Of a stretch of 16,514 bases of DNA, positions 7,157 to 14,289 are shown one piece after another. This DNA is from an uncultured Clostridia bacterium. GTDB taxonomy: Bacteria > Bacillota > Clostridia > Christensenellales > Borkfalkiaceae. How positions within the stretch are numbered: position 1 is the first letter of the stretch; every line of letters begins with the position of its first letter. A program made the translations under genes and the position numbers. The notes under the pieces are model-generated. The model was not told where the DNA came from and ran no database searches. It saw only the letters and a program-made list of their open reading frames with translations. Location: positions 1 through 16,514 of the forward strand of contig CAMOXE010000077.1 of the NCBI GenBank assembly GCA_946628865.1, given 5' to 3'.

Positions 7157-8310
7157 AAATACTTTTAGGAATAGATACTTGGTATCCTAAATTCGACGGA
7201 GTTGTCGTTACCGTCGAGAATTATTGTAAATATTTAAACGAGGGCGGGACTTGCGAAGTAGTGGTTCCGAATTATAAGGTAAAAGACGAGTCCGCCGCGC
7301 ACGCGGAACACGCGAGGTTCGTGAAGTCTTTCAGACTTCCCGTTTTCAAAGGCTATGCCTGTCCGTTGCCGTCTTTAGACGGGAAACTCGAACAAGAGAT
7401 TAAAAACGGCGGTTACGACGTGTTGCACGCGCACTCGCCGTTTACGATCGGAGACTATTTCGTGAAGATGGGTAAAAAATACGGCATACCCACGGCTTAC
7501 ACTTTCCACACGAAGTTTAAAGACGAATTTGAAGCGCGCTTTAAGGAAAAGTTGATACCTAACTATATGATGAAACGGATAATGAAAACTATTTCCGGTT
7601 TCGATAAGGTTTTCGCCGTTTCCGAGGGTTCCGCCGAAACTCTGAGGAGTTACGGCTATAAAGGCGATATAACCGTTATAAGAAACGGAACGGACATGCC
7701 CGTTCCGACTCCCGAGCGAGAAAAAGAGCTCCTTGCCGCGGCGAACCGCGAGTTCGGCTTGGAAAACGCTAAAAACGTCTTATTGTACGTCGGCAGGCTC
7801 GTCGAGGTAAAGAATATACCGTTTTCGCTTAAAGTCTTCAAAATGCTTAAGGACGCCGGCGAGGACGTTTGTTTCGTAATAGTCGGCGAGGGCGAGGACG
7901 AAGAGCGGCTGAGGGGTATAGTAAAAGACCTCGGGATAGAAAACGAAGTCAAGTTCGTTGGCAAAGTAACGGACAGAGAATTATTGCAGGGGATATATCT
8001 TAGGTCCGACTTGTTGCTTTTACCGTCCGTATTCGATAACGCCTCGCTTACGATATTGGAGGCGGCGTGCGGGAAATTGCCCGCCATGGTGCCTACCGGC
8101 AGCAGTATTTCGGAGGTTATTTCAAACGGCGAAAACGGCTTTATCATAGACGAAAAAGAGGAAGTTTGGGCGGAAAAGGTACACGCGTTGCTTTTGGACA
8201 AGTCCAAACTGAAATCCGCGGGCGAAAGCGCGGCAAAGACGATTTACAGAACTTGGAAAGACGTCGTGGACGAAGTGAAAACCGAATACGCAAAACTTAA
8301 AAATCAATGA
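7153..8310 (+). CDS. GT4-family glycosyltransferase, diacylglycerol glucosyltransferase-like
   Basis: Encodes 385 residues with the two-domain GT-B fold. The N-terminal acceptor domain opens with a glycine-containing loop (YPKFDGVVVTVENY, residues 11-24), then HAHSPF at 92-97 and TFHTKF at 118-123. The C-terminal donor domain has YVGRLVEVKN at 212-221, VGEGEDEERL at 244-253 and the donor-site motif around SVFDNASLTILEAA. The usual EX7E pair is DX7E here (Asp295, Glu303), a substitution that retains the acid. The HAHSPF and DGVVVTV segments resemble alpha-monoglucosyldiacylglycerol synthases, so a membrane glycolipid is a plausible product, working with the overlapping YbhN-type protein. Substrate assignment is inference; a polysaccharide or polyprenyl acceptor is also possible. 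No signal peptide or membrane segment is seen. Confidence 0.88.
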   Translation: MKILLGIDTWYPKFDGVVVTVENYCKYLNEGGTCEVVVPNYKVKDESAAHAEHARFVKSFRLPVFKGYACPLPSLDGKLEQEIKNGGYDVLHAHSPFTIGDYFVKMGKKYGIPTAYTFHTKFKDEFEARFKEKLIPNYMMKRIMKTISGFDKVFAVSEGSAETLRSYGYKGDITVIRNGTDMPVPTPEREKELLAAANREFGLENAKNVLLYVGRLVEVKNIPFSLKVFKMLKDAGEDVCFVIVGEGEDEERLRGIVKDLGIENEVKFVGKVTDRELLQGIYLRSDLLLLPSVFDNASLTILEAACGKLPAMVPTGSSISEVISNGENGFIIDEKEEVWAEKVHALLLDKSKLKSAGESAAKTIYRTWKDVVDEVKTEYAKLKNQ

Positions 8311-8332
8311 AAACAAAACGGAGGTATGCCGT

Positions 8333-9391
8333 TTGATTAAATTTATACACTCAGCCGACGTGCATTTGGGCGGCGGCAACGGCTCGGGTTTTCCGAAAGA
8401 AATCGCGGACGAAATACGCGCAGAAGTCCGACTGACTTTTAAGAATATGGCGGACTTTGCCGAAAGAGAAGGCGTGTCCGTCATTTTGCTTGCGGGCGAC
8501 GTATTCGATTCGGACAAGCCGTTTAAAAAGGATAAGGACTTTTTTTACAGCGTAGTAAAAAGTCATCCGAGCATAGATTTTTTGTATTTAAAAGGCAATC
8601 ACGACGCGTTCGGCGAAACCGAAGTTCTGCCGAATTTAATTACTTTTTCGGATAAATGGACTACGGTCGATCGCGGCGTTAAGTTTCACGGCTTGGAGAT
8701 GACGAGGGAAAACTCGTCGTCTCTTTATTCAACTTTAAACTTAGACGAAAACGACGTAAACGTCGTAATACTCCACGGCACGAAAGGCTCGGGAACGGGC
8801 AAAGACGTGGTAAATTTATCTAAACTCCGCGGCAAGAATATCGACTACCTCGCGCTCGGGCATATCCACACTTATTCGAGCGAAGAGATAGACGAGCGCG
8901 GCGCTGCGGTCTACAGCGGCTGTCTTTCGGGCAGGGGCTTTGACGAAACCGGCAAAAAGGGGTTCGTTCTGGTTCCGGTCGACGGCAAGACGGTTTCGCA
9001 CGAATTCGTGCCGTTTTCGAGAAAAATAATACGCGAAGAGACCGTGGATATAAGCGCTGCCGCCGACGCTTACTCTGCGGCGCAAGTAATTAAAAACACA
9101 GTAAAAATCAACCGCGGCGACATAATAAAGATAAACGTCGTCGGCTCGCTCGGCGCGGATATTCCGGATCTCGGAAAAGACTTAAACGATTATTTAAGCG
9201 GCGAATGCGAGTATATCGAGATAAAGGATAAAACGGTTTTAAAACTCGACCTCGCCGCAAAAATGCGCGATAACACGCTTATAGGCGAGTTTATACGCGC
9301 GGTCGAGGCAAGCGATAAGTACACCGAAGAAGAAAAAGCGAAGATAATTTCGTTCGGGCTAAGGGCGATAAACGGAGAAAAAGTAGATTAG
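8333..9391 (+). CDS. SbcD/YhaO-like metallophosphoesterase (DNA exonuclease)
   Basis: Encodes 352 residues. The calcineurin-like phosphoesterase core is complete: DVHLG with Asp9/His11, AGDVFD with Asp56, GNHDAF with Asn89/His90, His148 in ILHG, and GHIH with His177/His179, so two catalytic metals can be bound. Together with the adjacent SbcC-like ATPase this is a Mre11/Rad50-type pair. The closest known arrangement is the YhaO-YhaN pair of Bacillota, which is thought to process DNA ends; the role here is inferred. The start is TTG, supported by GGAGG at 8320-8324 and by the protein beginning with the usual short strand before DVHLG. It follows the glycosyltransferase by 22 nt with no terminator and precedes the ATPase by 4 nt. 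Confidence 0.9.
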   Translation: MIKFIHSADVHLGGGNGSGFPKEIADEIRAEVRLTFKNMADFAEREGVSVILLAGDVFDSDKPFKKDKDFFYSVVKSHPSIDFLYLKGNHDAFGETEVLPNLITFSDKWTTVDRGVKFHGLEMTRENSSSLYSTLNLDENDVNVVILHGTKGSGTGKDVVNLSKLRGKNIDYLALGHIHTYSSEEIDERGAAVYSGCLSGRGFDETGKKGFVLVPVDGKTVSHEFVPFSRKIIREETVDISAAADAYSAAQVIKNTVKINRGDIIKINVVGSLGADIPDLGKDLNDYLSGECEYIEIKDKTVLKLDLAAKMRDNTLIGEFIRAVEASDKYTEEEKAKIISFGLRAINGEKVD

Positions 9392-9395
9392 AAAT

Positions 9396-11660
9396 ATGAA
9401 ACTGATATCTTGTTATATAGAAAACTACGGCGCGATATCCGAACGCGAAATAACCTTCGGCGACGGGATAACCGAGTTTTGCGAGGCGAACGGCTACGGA
9501 AAGACGACTATCGCGTCGTTTATAAAAGCGATGTTCTACGGTCTTGACGGCTATAAATCGAACACGAAAGAATTCGGCGACAGAAAGCGGTTTTACCCGT
9601 TTTCGGGCGGGCAATTCGGCGGAAACTTAACGTTTGAGTTTAACGGCGACACCTATAAAGTCGAGCGGTTTTTCGGCGAGAAGAGCGAAACGCAGGATAA
9701 CTTAGTCGTATTTAAAGGCGGCGAGCAGTATTACGGCTTTGACGGTAAAATCGGCGAAAGCGTGTTCGGGCTTGACAGAGAGGCGTTCGAGCGAACGCTG
9801 TTTATAGACGCGACGGATATAAAAATATCTTCTACGGCGTCTATAGGCAAAAAACTCGAGGGGATTTTAGGCGGCGAGGGCGACGAGAACTTCGACCTCG
9901 CGGCGGAAAGACTGAAAACCGCCGCAGGCATGTATAAAAAATCGAGAAAAGCCAACGACTATATTTCGATAGAGAAACGCACGAACGACAGTCTCAGAGC
10001 GGAAATAGAGAACGTTTCCGCAATAAAGGCGTCGCTCGAGCCGAAGTACTCGTCGCTCAGCGAACTGAAAAAGGACGGCGGGGCGATAGCCGAGGAACTG
10101 AAATTCGCCTCGACTTTAAACGAAACGCTGCAAGCGTGGGAAACGCTCGACCGACTTACGGAAAAGGCGAACGGGCTAAAGCGCGAACTTTCGCTAAAGC
10201 GCGCCGAATATCCTTCGGGCGTTCCCGACGAGAAAGACCTTATGCGTGCGGAGAGGGCGCTTACCGAAATAACCGCGCTGACGGCTATGAGCGATAAAGA
10301 GAGCGAGGACGTAAACAGTCGGAAACTCGACTATTTAAGCGAAAAATTTTCTATAGGCGTGCCGGGCGCGGACGAAATGGCCGAAATCGAACAACTGATA
10401 AGAGAATATCAAGCGGCAGATGAGGAATACCTCGCAGTTCCGGAGTATATAGAGAGCGAAACGAAAAAAGAGCCGTATAAAAACGACAAATTCAAGCCTG
10501 TCGCGATAGTCGGCGGTGCGATTGCATTGATAGGAATAGTCGCGTTGTTTTTCAGCGGCATAGTCGGCGGGGGGCTTATCGCAATAGGACTGCTTGCCGT
10601 AGCGGCAAGCGCCGTTATAAGCGTAAACCAAAAGATGGACGCGCTCAAAACCGAAGTGCAAAAAGAGCGGGTTTTAAATCCCGAAAAGCAAAGGCTTAAA
10701 GAGCGGTTGACAGAGATTAATCGACCTATAGAGCGGTTTTTCATAAAATACGGCTATAAAGAAGGCAGATACGAAACGAGGTTCGCGCTTATAAATAAAG
10801 ACGTCTCGGACTTTAAAGAACTTCAAGCCGCAAAAGAAATCCGCGCAAAAAGAGCAGAGAAACGCGCGGAAGAGACGGAGAGATTAAAATCCGAGATAAA
10901 GGAAATATTCGCGGCGAAAAACGTAACGACGGATAATTATTCTGAAACGATAAAGTCGTTGAGAAGATACGCCTTCGAGATAAGCGCTTTGGAAAAAAGA
11001 TGCAAAAGCGCGGAAGTCGAGGCAAAAGAATACGCAGAGGCTAAAAATTTAAAGGAAAGACCTGCCGCGGAGAAAAAGGACGTCGAAGCGCTGATAAGAG
11101 AGCAAAGGGAATTGTCCGCGCAAGTTACCGCGCTCGAAAAGGAGATACGCGACGGCGAGTGGGAGGCGGAAAGACTTGACGATCTCGTAGCGTTAAAGGC
11201 GAAGTCGGACGAAAAGATAAAGGAGTATACCGAAAAATATAAACTCCTCTCCGCCGCAGCCGAATTTTTGGAAGAGGCGGAAAAGAGCATTATAGAGAAA
11301 TACGTCGGACCGATAAAGCGCGGGTTTACCAAATATTCCGCGGCTTTGGAAAAGGCGCTCGGCGAGAAAGTCGGCATGAATAAAAACTTCGAGATAAGTT
11401 TTGAAGAGGGCGGAAAAGAGCGCTCTGAAATGTACAAAAGCCAAGGCGAAAGGAGCCTCGTGGCGCTGTGTTTTCGCCTCGCGCTCATAGAGAATATGTA
11501 CGGAGGCGAAAAACCGTTTTTGGTGTTCGACGATCCGTTCGTACACCTCGATAACGAACATATAGGCAAGGTTATTGCGCTTTTAAACGAACTGTCCGCG
11601 GGCTTTCAGATACTCTATTTCACTTGTCACGACAGTCGCAGTCTCGCTGCGAAAAGTTAA
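9396..11660 (+). CDS. SbcC/YhaN-like AAA ATPase with central membrane hairpin
   Basis: Encodes 754 residues of the Rad50/SMC-like ATPase class. Walker A is ANGYGKTT at 31-38 (Lys36). Two long charged coiled-coil arms flank residues 368-410, which hold two adjacent hydrophobic segments rich in Gly/Ala/Ile where SbcC or Rad50 would have a zinc hook. The C-terminal half head has the ABC signature region SQGERSLVAL at 682-691, Walker B FLVFDDP at 708-714 and the H-loop histidine at 745. This is the YhaN design: the coiled-coil tip is inserted in the membrane, so the nuclease complex would be membrane-tethered. It is shorter than YhaN of Bacillus (over 900 residues as remembered), mainly in the arms. 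The ribosome binding site is poor (GGAGA 17 nt upstream), so coupling with the preceding gene is likely. No terminator is seen after it. Confidence 0.9.
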   Translation: MKLISCYIENYGAISEREITFGDGITEFCEANGYGKTTIASFIKAMFYGLDGYKSNTKEFGDRKRFYPFSGGQFGGNLTFEFNGDTYKVERFFGEKSETQDNLVVFKGGEQYYGFDGKIGESVFGLDREAFERTLFIDATDIKISSTASIGKKLEGILGGEGDENFDLAAERLKTAAGMYKKSRKANDYISIEKRTNDSLRAEIENVSAIKASLEPKYSSLSELKKDGGAIAEELKFASTLNETLQAWETLDRLTEKANGLKRELSLKRAEYPSGVPDEKDLMRAERALTEITALTAMSDKESEDVNSRKLDYLSEKFSIGVPGADEMAEIEQLIREYQAADEEYLAVPEYIESETKKEPYKNDKFKPVAIVGGAIALIGIVALFFSGIVGGGLIAIGLLAVAASAVISVNQKMDALKTEVQKERVLNPEKQRLKERLTEINRPIERFFIKYGYKEGRYETRFALINKDVSDFKELQAAKEIRAKRAEKRAEETERLKSEIKEIFAAKNVTTDNYSETIKSLRRYAFEISALEKRCKSAEVEAKEYAEAKNLKERPAAEKKDVEALIREQRELSAQVTALEKEIRDGEWEAERLDDLVALKAKSDEKIKEYTEKYKLLSAAAEFLEEAEKSIIEKYVGPIKRGFTKYSAALEKALGEKVGMNKNFEISFEEGGKERSEMYKSQGERSLVALCFRLALIENMYGGEKPFLVFDDPFVHLDNEHIGKVIALLNELSAGFQILYFTCHDSRSLAAKS

Positions 11661-11694
11661 TGCTTTATACTTTGTAATTTCTGCTGTAAAACTC

Positions 11695-11724
11695 TTGACA
11701 TAAGCCGCTGAAATGTGTTAAGAT
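11695..11724 (+). promoter_or_regulatory. Promoter of the riboswitch-antiporter transcript
   Basis: TTGACA at 11695-11700, an 18-bp spacer, and an extended -10 (TGTTAAGAT at 11716-11724, that is TGn plus TAAGAT). The expected start near 11731 lies immediately before the riboswitch aptamer. Confidence 0.75.
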
Positions 11725-11732
11725 TATATCGC

Positions 11733-11821
11733 AAAAAGGGAGTAGGGCCGCAAACGCGGAACGGTATCGTCAACACGGTTGCTCGCATGCAATCCGGTAT
11801 CGCTTTAAATCCGAGACTTTT
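11733..11821 (+). ncRNA. yybP-ykoY-type manganese riboswitch aptamer
   Basis: The 5' conserved loop reads AAAAAGGGAGTAG at 11733-11745. A hairpin CCGC/GCGG (11748-11751 with 11756-11759) follows. CGGTATCG at 11762-11769 pairs with CGGTATCG at 11795-11802 using two G-U pairs, and GGTTGC/GCAATC (11777-11782, 11789-11794) caps that arm. Between these stems lies TCAACA, and the 3' end is CCGAGACTTTT, whose CTTTT closes P1 with AAAAG. The order GGGAGUAG, CGUCAA, CCGG, GAGACUUU corresponds to the known aptamer (GGGGAGUAG, CGUCAA, CCGG, AAGACCUUU) from memory of the Lactococcus structure. Family members sense Mn2+ and are usually ON switches. Confidence 0.88.
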
Positions 11822-11850
11822 GTCGCGAAGGGGCGGCAAAGGTCTTTTTT
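11814..11850 (+). terminator. Riboswitch-controlled intrinsic terminator
   Basis: A 13-bp stem (11814-11826 with 11833-11845, two G-U pairs), a 6-nt loop and a T run to 11850. Its 5' arm contains the CTTTT that also closes aptamer P1, so aptamer and terminator exclude each other. Metal binding should therefore block termination and turn the antiporter on. Confidence 0.9.
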
Positions 11851-11937
11851 ATGTCAGTCGTTTGAACTCCTTATCTCCTGAAACCGCCATAATCTTTGTT
11901 TAATATTATTTTTGTTCGGCTATTGTGAGGTTAACGT

Positions 11938-12921
11938 ATGCTGGTAGCAATTTTACTTTTTATTTTAGGTTTAATACTTTTGATCAAGGGCGGCGATTGG
12001 TTTGTGGACGGCTCTACGAAGATCGCCGAAATTTTCAAAATCCCCGAGATTCTGATCGGCGCGACGATAGTTTCCATCGGAACGACGCTCCCCGAGGTAA
12101 TGGTTTCGGCAAGCGCGGCGCTTTCGGGACACGCGGAAATATCTTACGGCAACGCGATAGGCTCGGTTATTTGCAACACGGCTCTGATTGCCGCTATCAC
12201 GATCGCGATACGACCGACCGCGGCGGACAGGAAATCGCTTTTATTGCCCGCGATATTCTTCTTCGTATCCGCGGCGATATACGCGGCAGTCGCCTACTTT
12301 TTCGGAAAGTTTTATAAGATAATAGGCATTATATTCCTTTTGGGCTTTTGCGCTTATCTGTTTTTATCGGTAAAAAGCGCGAAAAAATCCCAACTGTTAT
12401 CCCCCGAAAACGCGGAAGAGGAAATGCCCGCAAGCGAAAGAAAGCGCACGCTTATTAAGAACGTCGTACTTTTAATAATCGGAGCGGCTCTTATAACCGT
12501 CGGCGCAAACCTCTTGGTTGATAACGGCACGATAATCGCCGAAAAAGCGGGTGTACCCGAATCTGTAATAGCGCTCACGTTTATCGCGCTCGGGACTTCG
12601 CTCCCCGAACTTATCACCGCGATAACTTCGCTCGTCAAAGGCCATAGCGCGCTATCTCTCGGCAACCTTATCGGCGCAAACCTTTTCAATATAATATTCG
12701 TTTCCGGCTGGGCGATAACTCTTTCGCCGACGGCTTTTGCTGTGCCGAGCCAGACGTTCTACGGCTTTAACCGTTCGCTTATAATCGATATTCCCGTAAT
12801 GTTTACGGTAATGCTTATATTGGTCGTTCCGCCGCTTGTAAAGGGTAAACTCTATAGATGGCAAGGCGTAACTCTTCTCGCCATCTACGCGGCTTTTTGC
12901 GCCTTGCAATTTATCGCGTAA
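11938..12921 (+). CDS. CaCA-family cation antiporter, candidate Mn2+ exporter
   Basis: Encodes 327 residues, about ten hydrophobic segments, in the two inverted halves typical of calcium/sodium antiporters (YrbG type). The alpha-1 repeat contains GTTLPEV and GNAIGSVICN; the alpha-2 repeat contains GTSLPEL and GNLIGANLFN. Both ion-coordinating Glu residues (in PE of each repeat) are present. Alpha-1 has GSV where GSN is usual, and the position 27 residues after each Glu is Asn. A hydrophilic loop of about 20 residues (around residues 148-172, SAKKSQLLSPENAEEEMPAS region) separates the halves. Annotation by homology would say calcium/sodium antiporter, but the Mn2+ riboswitch upstream makes manganese export more likely; that is inference. 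The ATG has GTGAGG 7 nt upstream. It forms a single-gene transcript ending at the 12933 terminator. Confidence 0.92.
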   Translation: MLVAILLFILGLILLIKGGDWFVDGSTKIAEIFKIPEILIGATIVSIGTTLPEVMVSASAALSGHAEISYGNAIGSVICNTALIAAITIAIRPTAADRKSLLLPAIFFFVSAAIYAAVAYFFGKFYKIIGIIFLLGFCAYLFLSVKSAKKSQLLSPENAEEEMPASERKRTLIKNVVLLIIGAALITVGANLLVDNGTIIAEKAGVPESVIALTFIALGTSLPELITAITSLVKGHSALSLGNLIGANLFNIIFVSGWAITLSPTAFAVPSQTFYGFNRSLIIDIPVMFTVMLILVVPPLVKGKLYRWQGVTLLAIYAAFCALQFIA

Positions 12922-12932
12922 AATAACTTACC

Positions 12933-12961
12933 TTGCCCTCGGTTACGAGGGCAATTTTTTT
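12933..12961 (+). terminator. Intrinsic terminator of the antiporter gene
   Basis: A 9-bp perfect stem TTGCCCTCG/CGAGGGCAA (12933-12941, 12946-12954), tetraloop GTTA and seven T residues. Confidence 0.93.
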
Positions 12962-12975
12962 ATAAAAATTTTTAA

Positions 12976-12994
12976 ATATGACACGCATATGACA
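12976..12994 (+). repeat. Two ATATGACA direct repeats with 11-bp period
   Basis: ATATGACA stands at 12976-12983 and 12987-12994, separated by CGC, so the copies lie one helical turn apart. They are just upstream of the TATAAT at 13007. The phasing resembles tandem sites for OmpR/PhoB-type response regulators, but no such regulator is identified here. Confidence 0.5.
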
Positions 12995-13006
12995 TATTAA
13001 GTGATT

Positions 13007-13012
13007 TATAAT
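13007..13012 (+). promoter_or_regulatory. -10 box (TATAAT) before the Sel1-repeat gene
   Basis: A perfect TATAAT without a good -35 box at 16-18 bp, which suits an activated promoter using the direct repeats just upstream. The expected start near 13019 leaves the GGAGG at 13023-13027 in the leader. The same region can be read as a weak sigma-E-like pair (GCATATG at 12985-12991, 13 bp, TTTATAAT), which would fit sporulation control but is poorly supported. Confidence 0.45.
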
Positions 13013-13033
13013 ATAGAAAAACGGAGGCGTGTT

Positions 13034-13507
13034 ATGGATTTAGTAGCGGGGAAAATTAACGTTTTAAGGGTAGCGGAGAGCAATTTTATAACGGCGGAGA
13101 GAAAGTTTTATTCCGAAAACGCGCCTTACAGTGACGCAGAGAACGATTATAAAAAGGCTGCGGCAAGGGGGCACGCGGCGGCGCAGTATATGTACGGATA
13201 TATGCTGTCGCGCGGGATAGGCGAGAAAGTAAACGTAAGACGCGGAATGCGCCTTATAAAGTCGTCGGCGCGCAAGGCTTACGCCCCTGCGATAATAGCG
13301 ACGGCGCTCGGGTACTATTACGGTTTCGGGTTTAAAAGGAGTTTAAGGCGCGCGGCGAAGTATTGGGCTAAAGGCAACGCGATGGGAATAAAAGAGGCTA
13401 CTTACTATCTGGCGCTTGCGTATATGAAAGGCGAGGGCGTGAAAAAAGACGAAAAAAGGGCGAACGAGTTGTTCGCGGTCGTAAATTTACACGGATTTAA
13501 TTTTTAG
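13034..13507 (+). CDS. Sel1-like repeat protein
   Basis: Encodes 157 residues from the ATG at 13034, chosen because GGAGG (13023-13027) stands 6 nt before it; the GTG at 13001 would put the -10 box inside the coding region. It contains three consecutive 36-residue Sel1/TPR-like repeats at residues 35-70, 71-106 and 107-142, with the usual AAA.G...AQ/A..Y and YM.GEGV.KDE consensus clearest in the first and third. Such helical solenoids mediate protein-protein contacts. It has no signal peptide or membrane segment and is strongly basic, so it is probably cytoplasmic and might touch nucleic acid or acidic partners. It is followed after 53 nt by the spoIVFA-like gene with no terminator, so it may be cotranscribed with the sporulation pair. 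Its function is unknown. Confidence 0.85.
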   Translation: MDLVAGKINVLRVAESNFITAERKFYSENAPYSDAENDYKKAAARGHAAAQYMYGYMLSRGIGEKVNVRRGMRLIKSSARKAYAPAIIATALGYYYGFGFKRSLRRAAKYWAKGNAMGIKEATYYLALAYMKGEGVKKDEKRANELFAVVNLHGFNF

Positions 13508-13560
13508 CGGTTCTAAAACGATACCGCCGTTCATAAGGTATATCGTAACGGAGGACTATT

Positions 13561-14289
13561 ATGAAAGACGGAAACGGTATTTACGCGGAGATGCTCGAAC
13601 TTCCCGTATCGTCGTGCGATGTGGTAATAAAACCCGCGCGGCAAAGGAAGAGAAAGAGTTTAAAACAACAGGTCATAGCCAAAGTCAATTACGACGAGGC
13701 GGTAACGGCTAACGCAGCCGAGGAAGAGCAGATCGAAGAGATTGCGCCATTAAAAGACGAAAAGAAAAAGAAACGTAAAGAAAAAAGACTTAAATTCGAT
13801 ATAATTTACGCCGAGGGCGTGGCGATATTCTTATTGATATCGGCAATACTTTTAACGAATATTTTCTGGGAAGGCAGCGGGATAAACGCGATAATGAAAA
13901 ACGTATTCGGCGAGACTTCGACGGTTGCGGACGCGAGGACGTATTTAAACTTCAGCGCGAAAGCGCCGAGCGACGCTTTAAGCGCCGAAATATCCGACGG
14001 CGTGATAACGTTAAGCGGCGAAGGCGCGATATATCCCGTATGCGACGGAACTCTGACTTCGGTTTCGTCGGTAGACGGCAAGTATACTTTGACGGTAAGC
14101 CACAGCGACGTGTTCAAGACGGTAATTTCCGGACTTAACTACGTTTACGCCGAAGAGGGCAACGAGGTGTATAAATATATTCCCATAGGCTACGTCGGCG
14201 GCGGAGACGTAACGGTCAGCATGTATAACGACGGAGTTTTACTTACCGGTTACGTCTTAGAAGGTGGAAATATCGTATGGGAAAGTTGA
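13561..14289 (+). CDS. spoIVFA: SpoIVFA-like membrane protein with degenerate LytM (M23) domain
   Basis: Encodes 242 residues. Residues 1-79 are cytoplasmic-type and very basic near 66-78; a single transmembrane segment lies at about 80-102 (IIYAEGVAIFLLISAILLTN). The C-terminal domain, about 150-242, resembles a LytM/M23 fold: IYPVCDGTLTSVS, then YTLTVSHSDVFKTVISGL and YKYIPIGYVG. The M23 zinc ligands are not complete: the first HxxxD is missing and the HxH is replaced by ISG, so a peptidase is not expected. In Bacillus SpoIVFA is the inhibitor and scaffold of the protease SpoIVFB at the forespore membrane. Assignment rests on this architecture and on the 13-nt overlap with a spoIVFB-like gene. 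GGAGG at 13550-13554 precedes the ATG. It is somewhat shorter than the Bacillus protein. Confidence 0.75.
   Translation: MKDGNGIYAEMLELPVSSCDVVIKPARQRKRKSLKQQVIAKVNYDEAVTANAAEEEQIEEIAPLKDEKKKKRKEKRLKFDIIYAEGVAIFLLISAILLTNIFWEGSGINAIMKNVFGETSTVADARTYLNFSAKAPSDALSAEISDGVITLSGEGAIYPVCDGTLTSVSSVDGKYTLTVSHSDVFKTVISGLNYVYAEEGNEVYKYIPIGYVGGGDVTVSMYNDGVLLTGYVLEGGNIVWES

Noticed and set aside
7153..8310. Loss of catalytic function in the GT4 enzyme because EX7E is DX7E
   Set aside because: Asp at the first position is a tolerated acid in the family and all other motifs are intact.
11715..11903. A 62-codon plus-strand open frame upstream of the antiporter
   Set aside because: It runs through the riboswitch aptamer and terminator, has no ribosome binding site, and its start lies before the predicted transcription start.
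13001..13033. GTG start giving an 11-residue longer Sel1 protein
   Set aside because: It lacks a ribosome binding site and overlaps the -10 box; the ATG at 13034 has GGAGG at the right distance.
13532..13540. CATAAGGTA, matching the sigma-K -10 pattern CATAnnnTA before the spoIVFA-like gene
   Set aside because: No AC at the expected spacing upstream, and spoIVF genes act before sigma-K is active, so it is probably chance.
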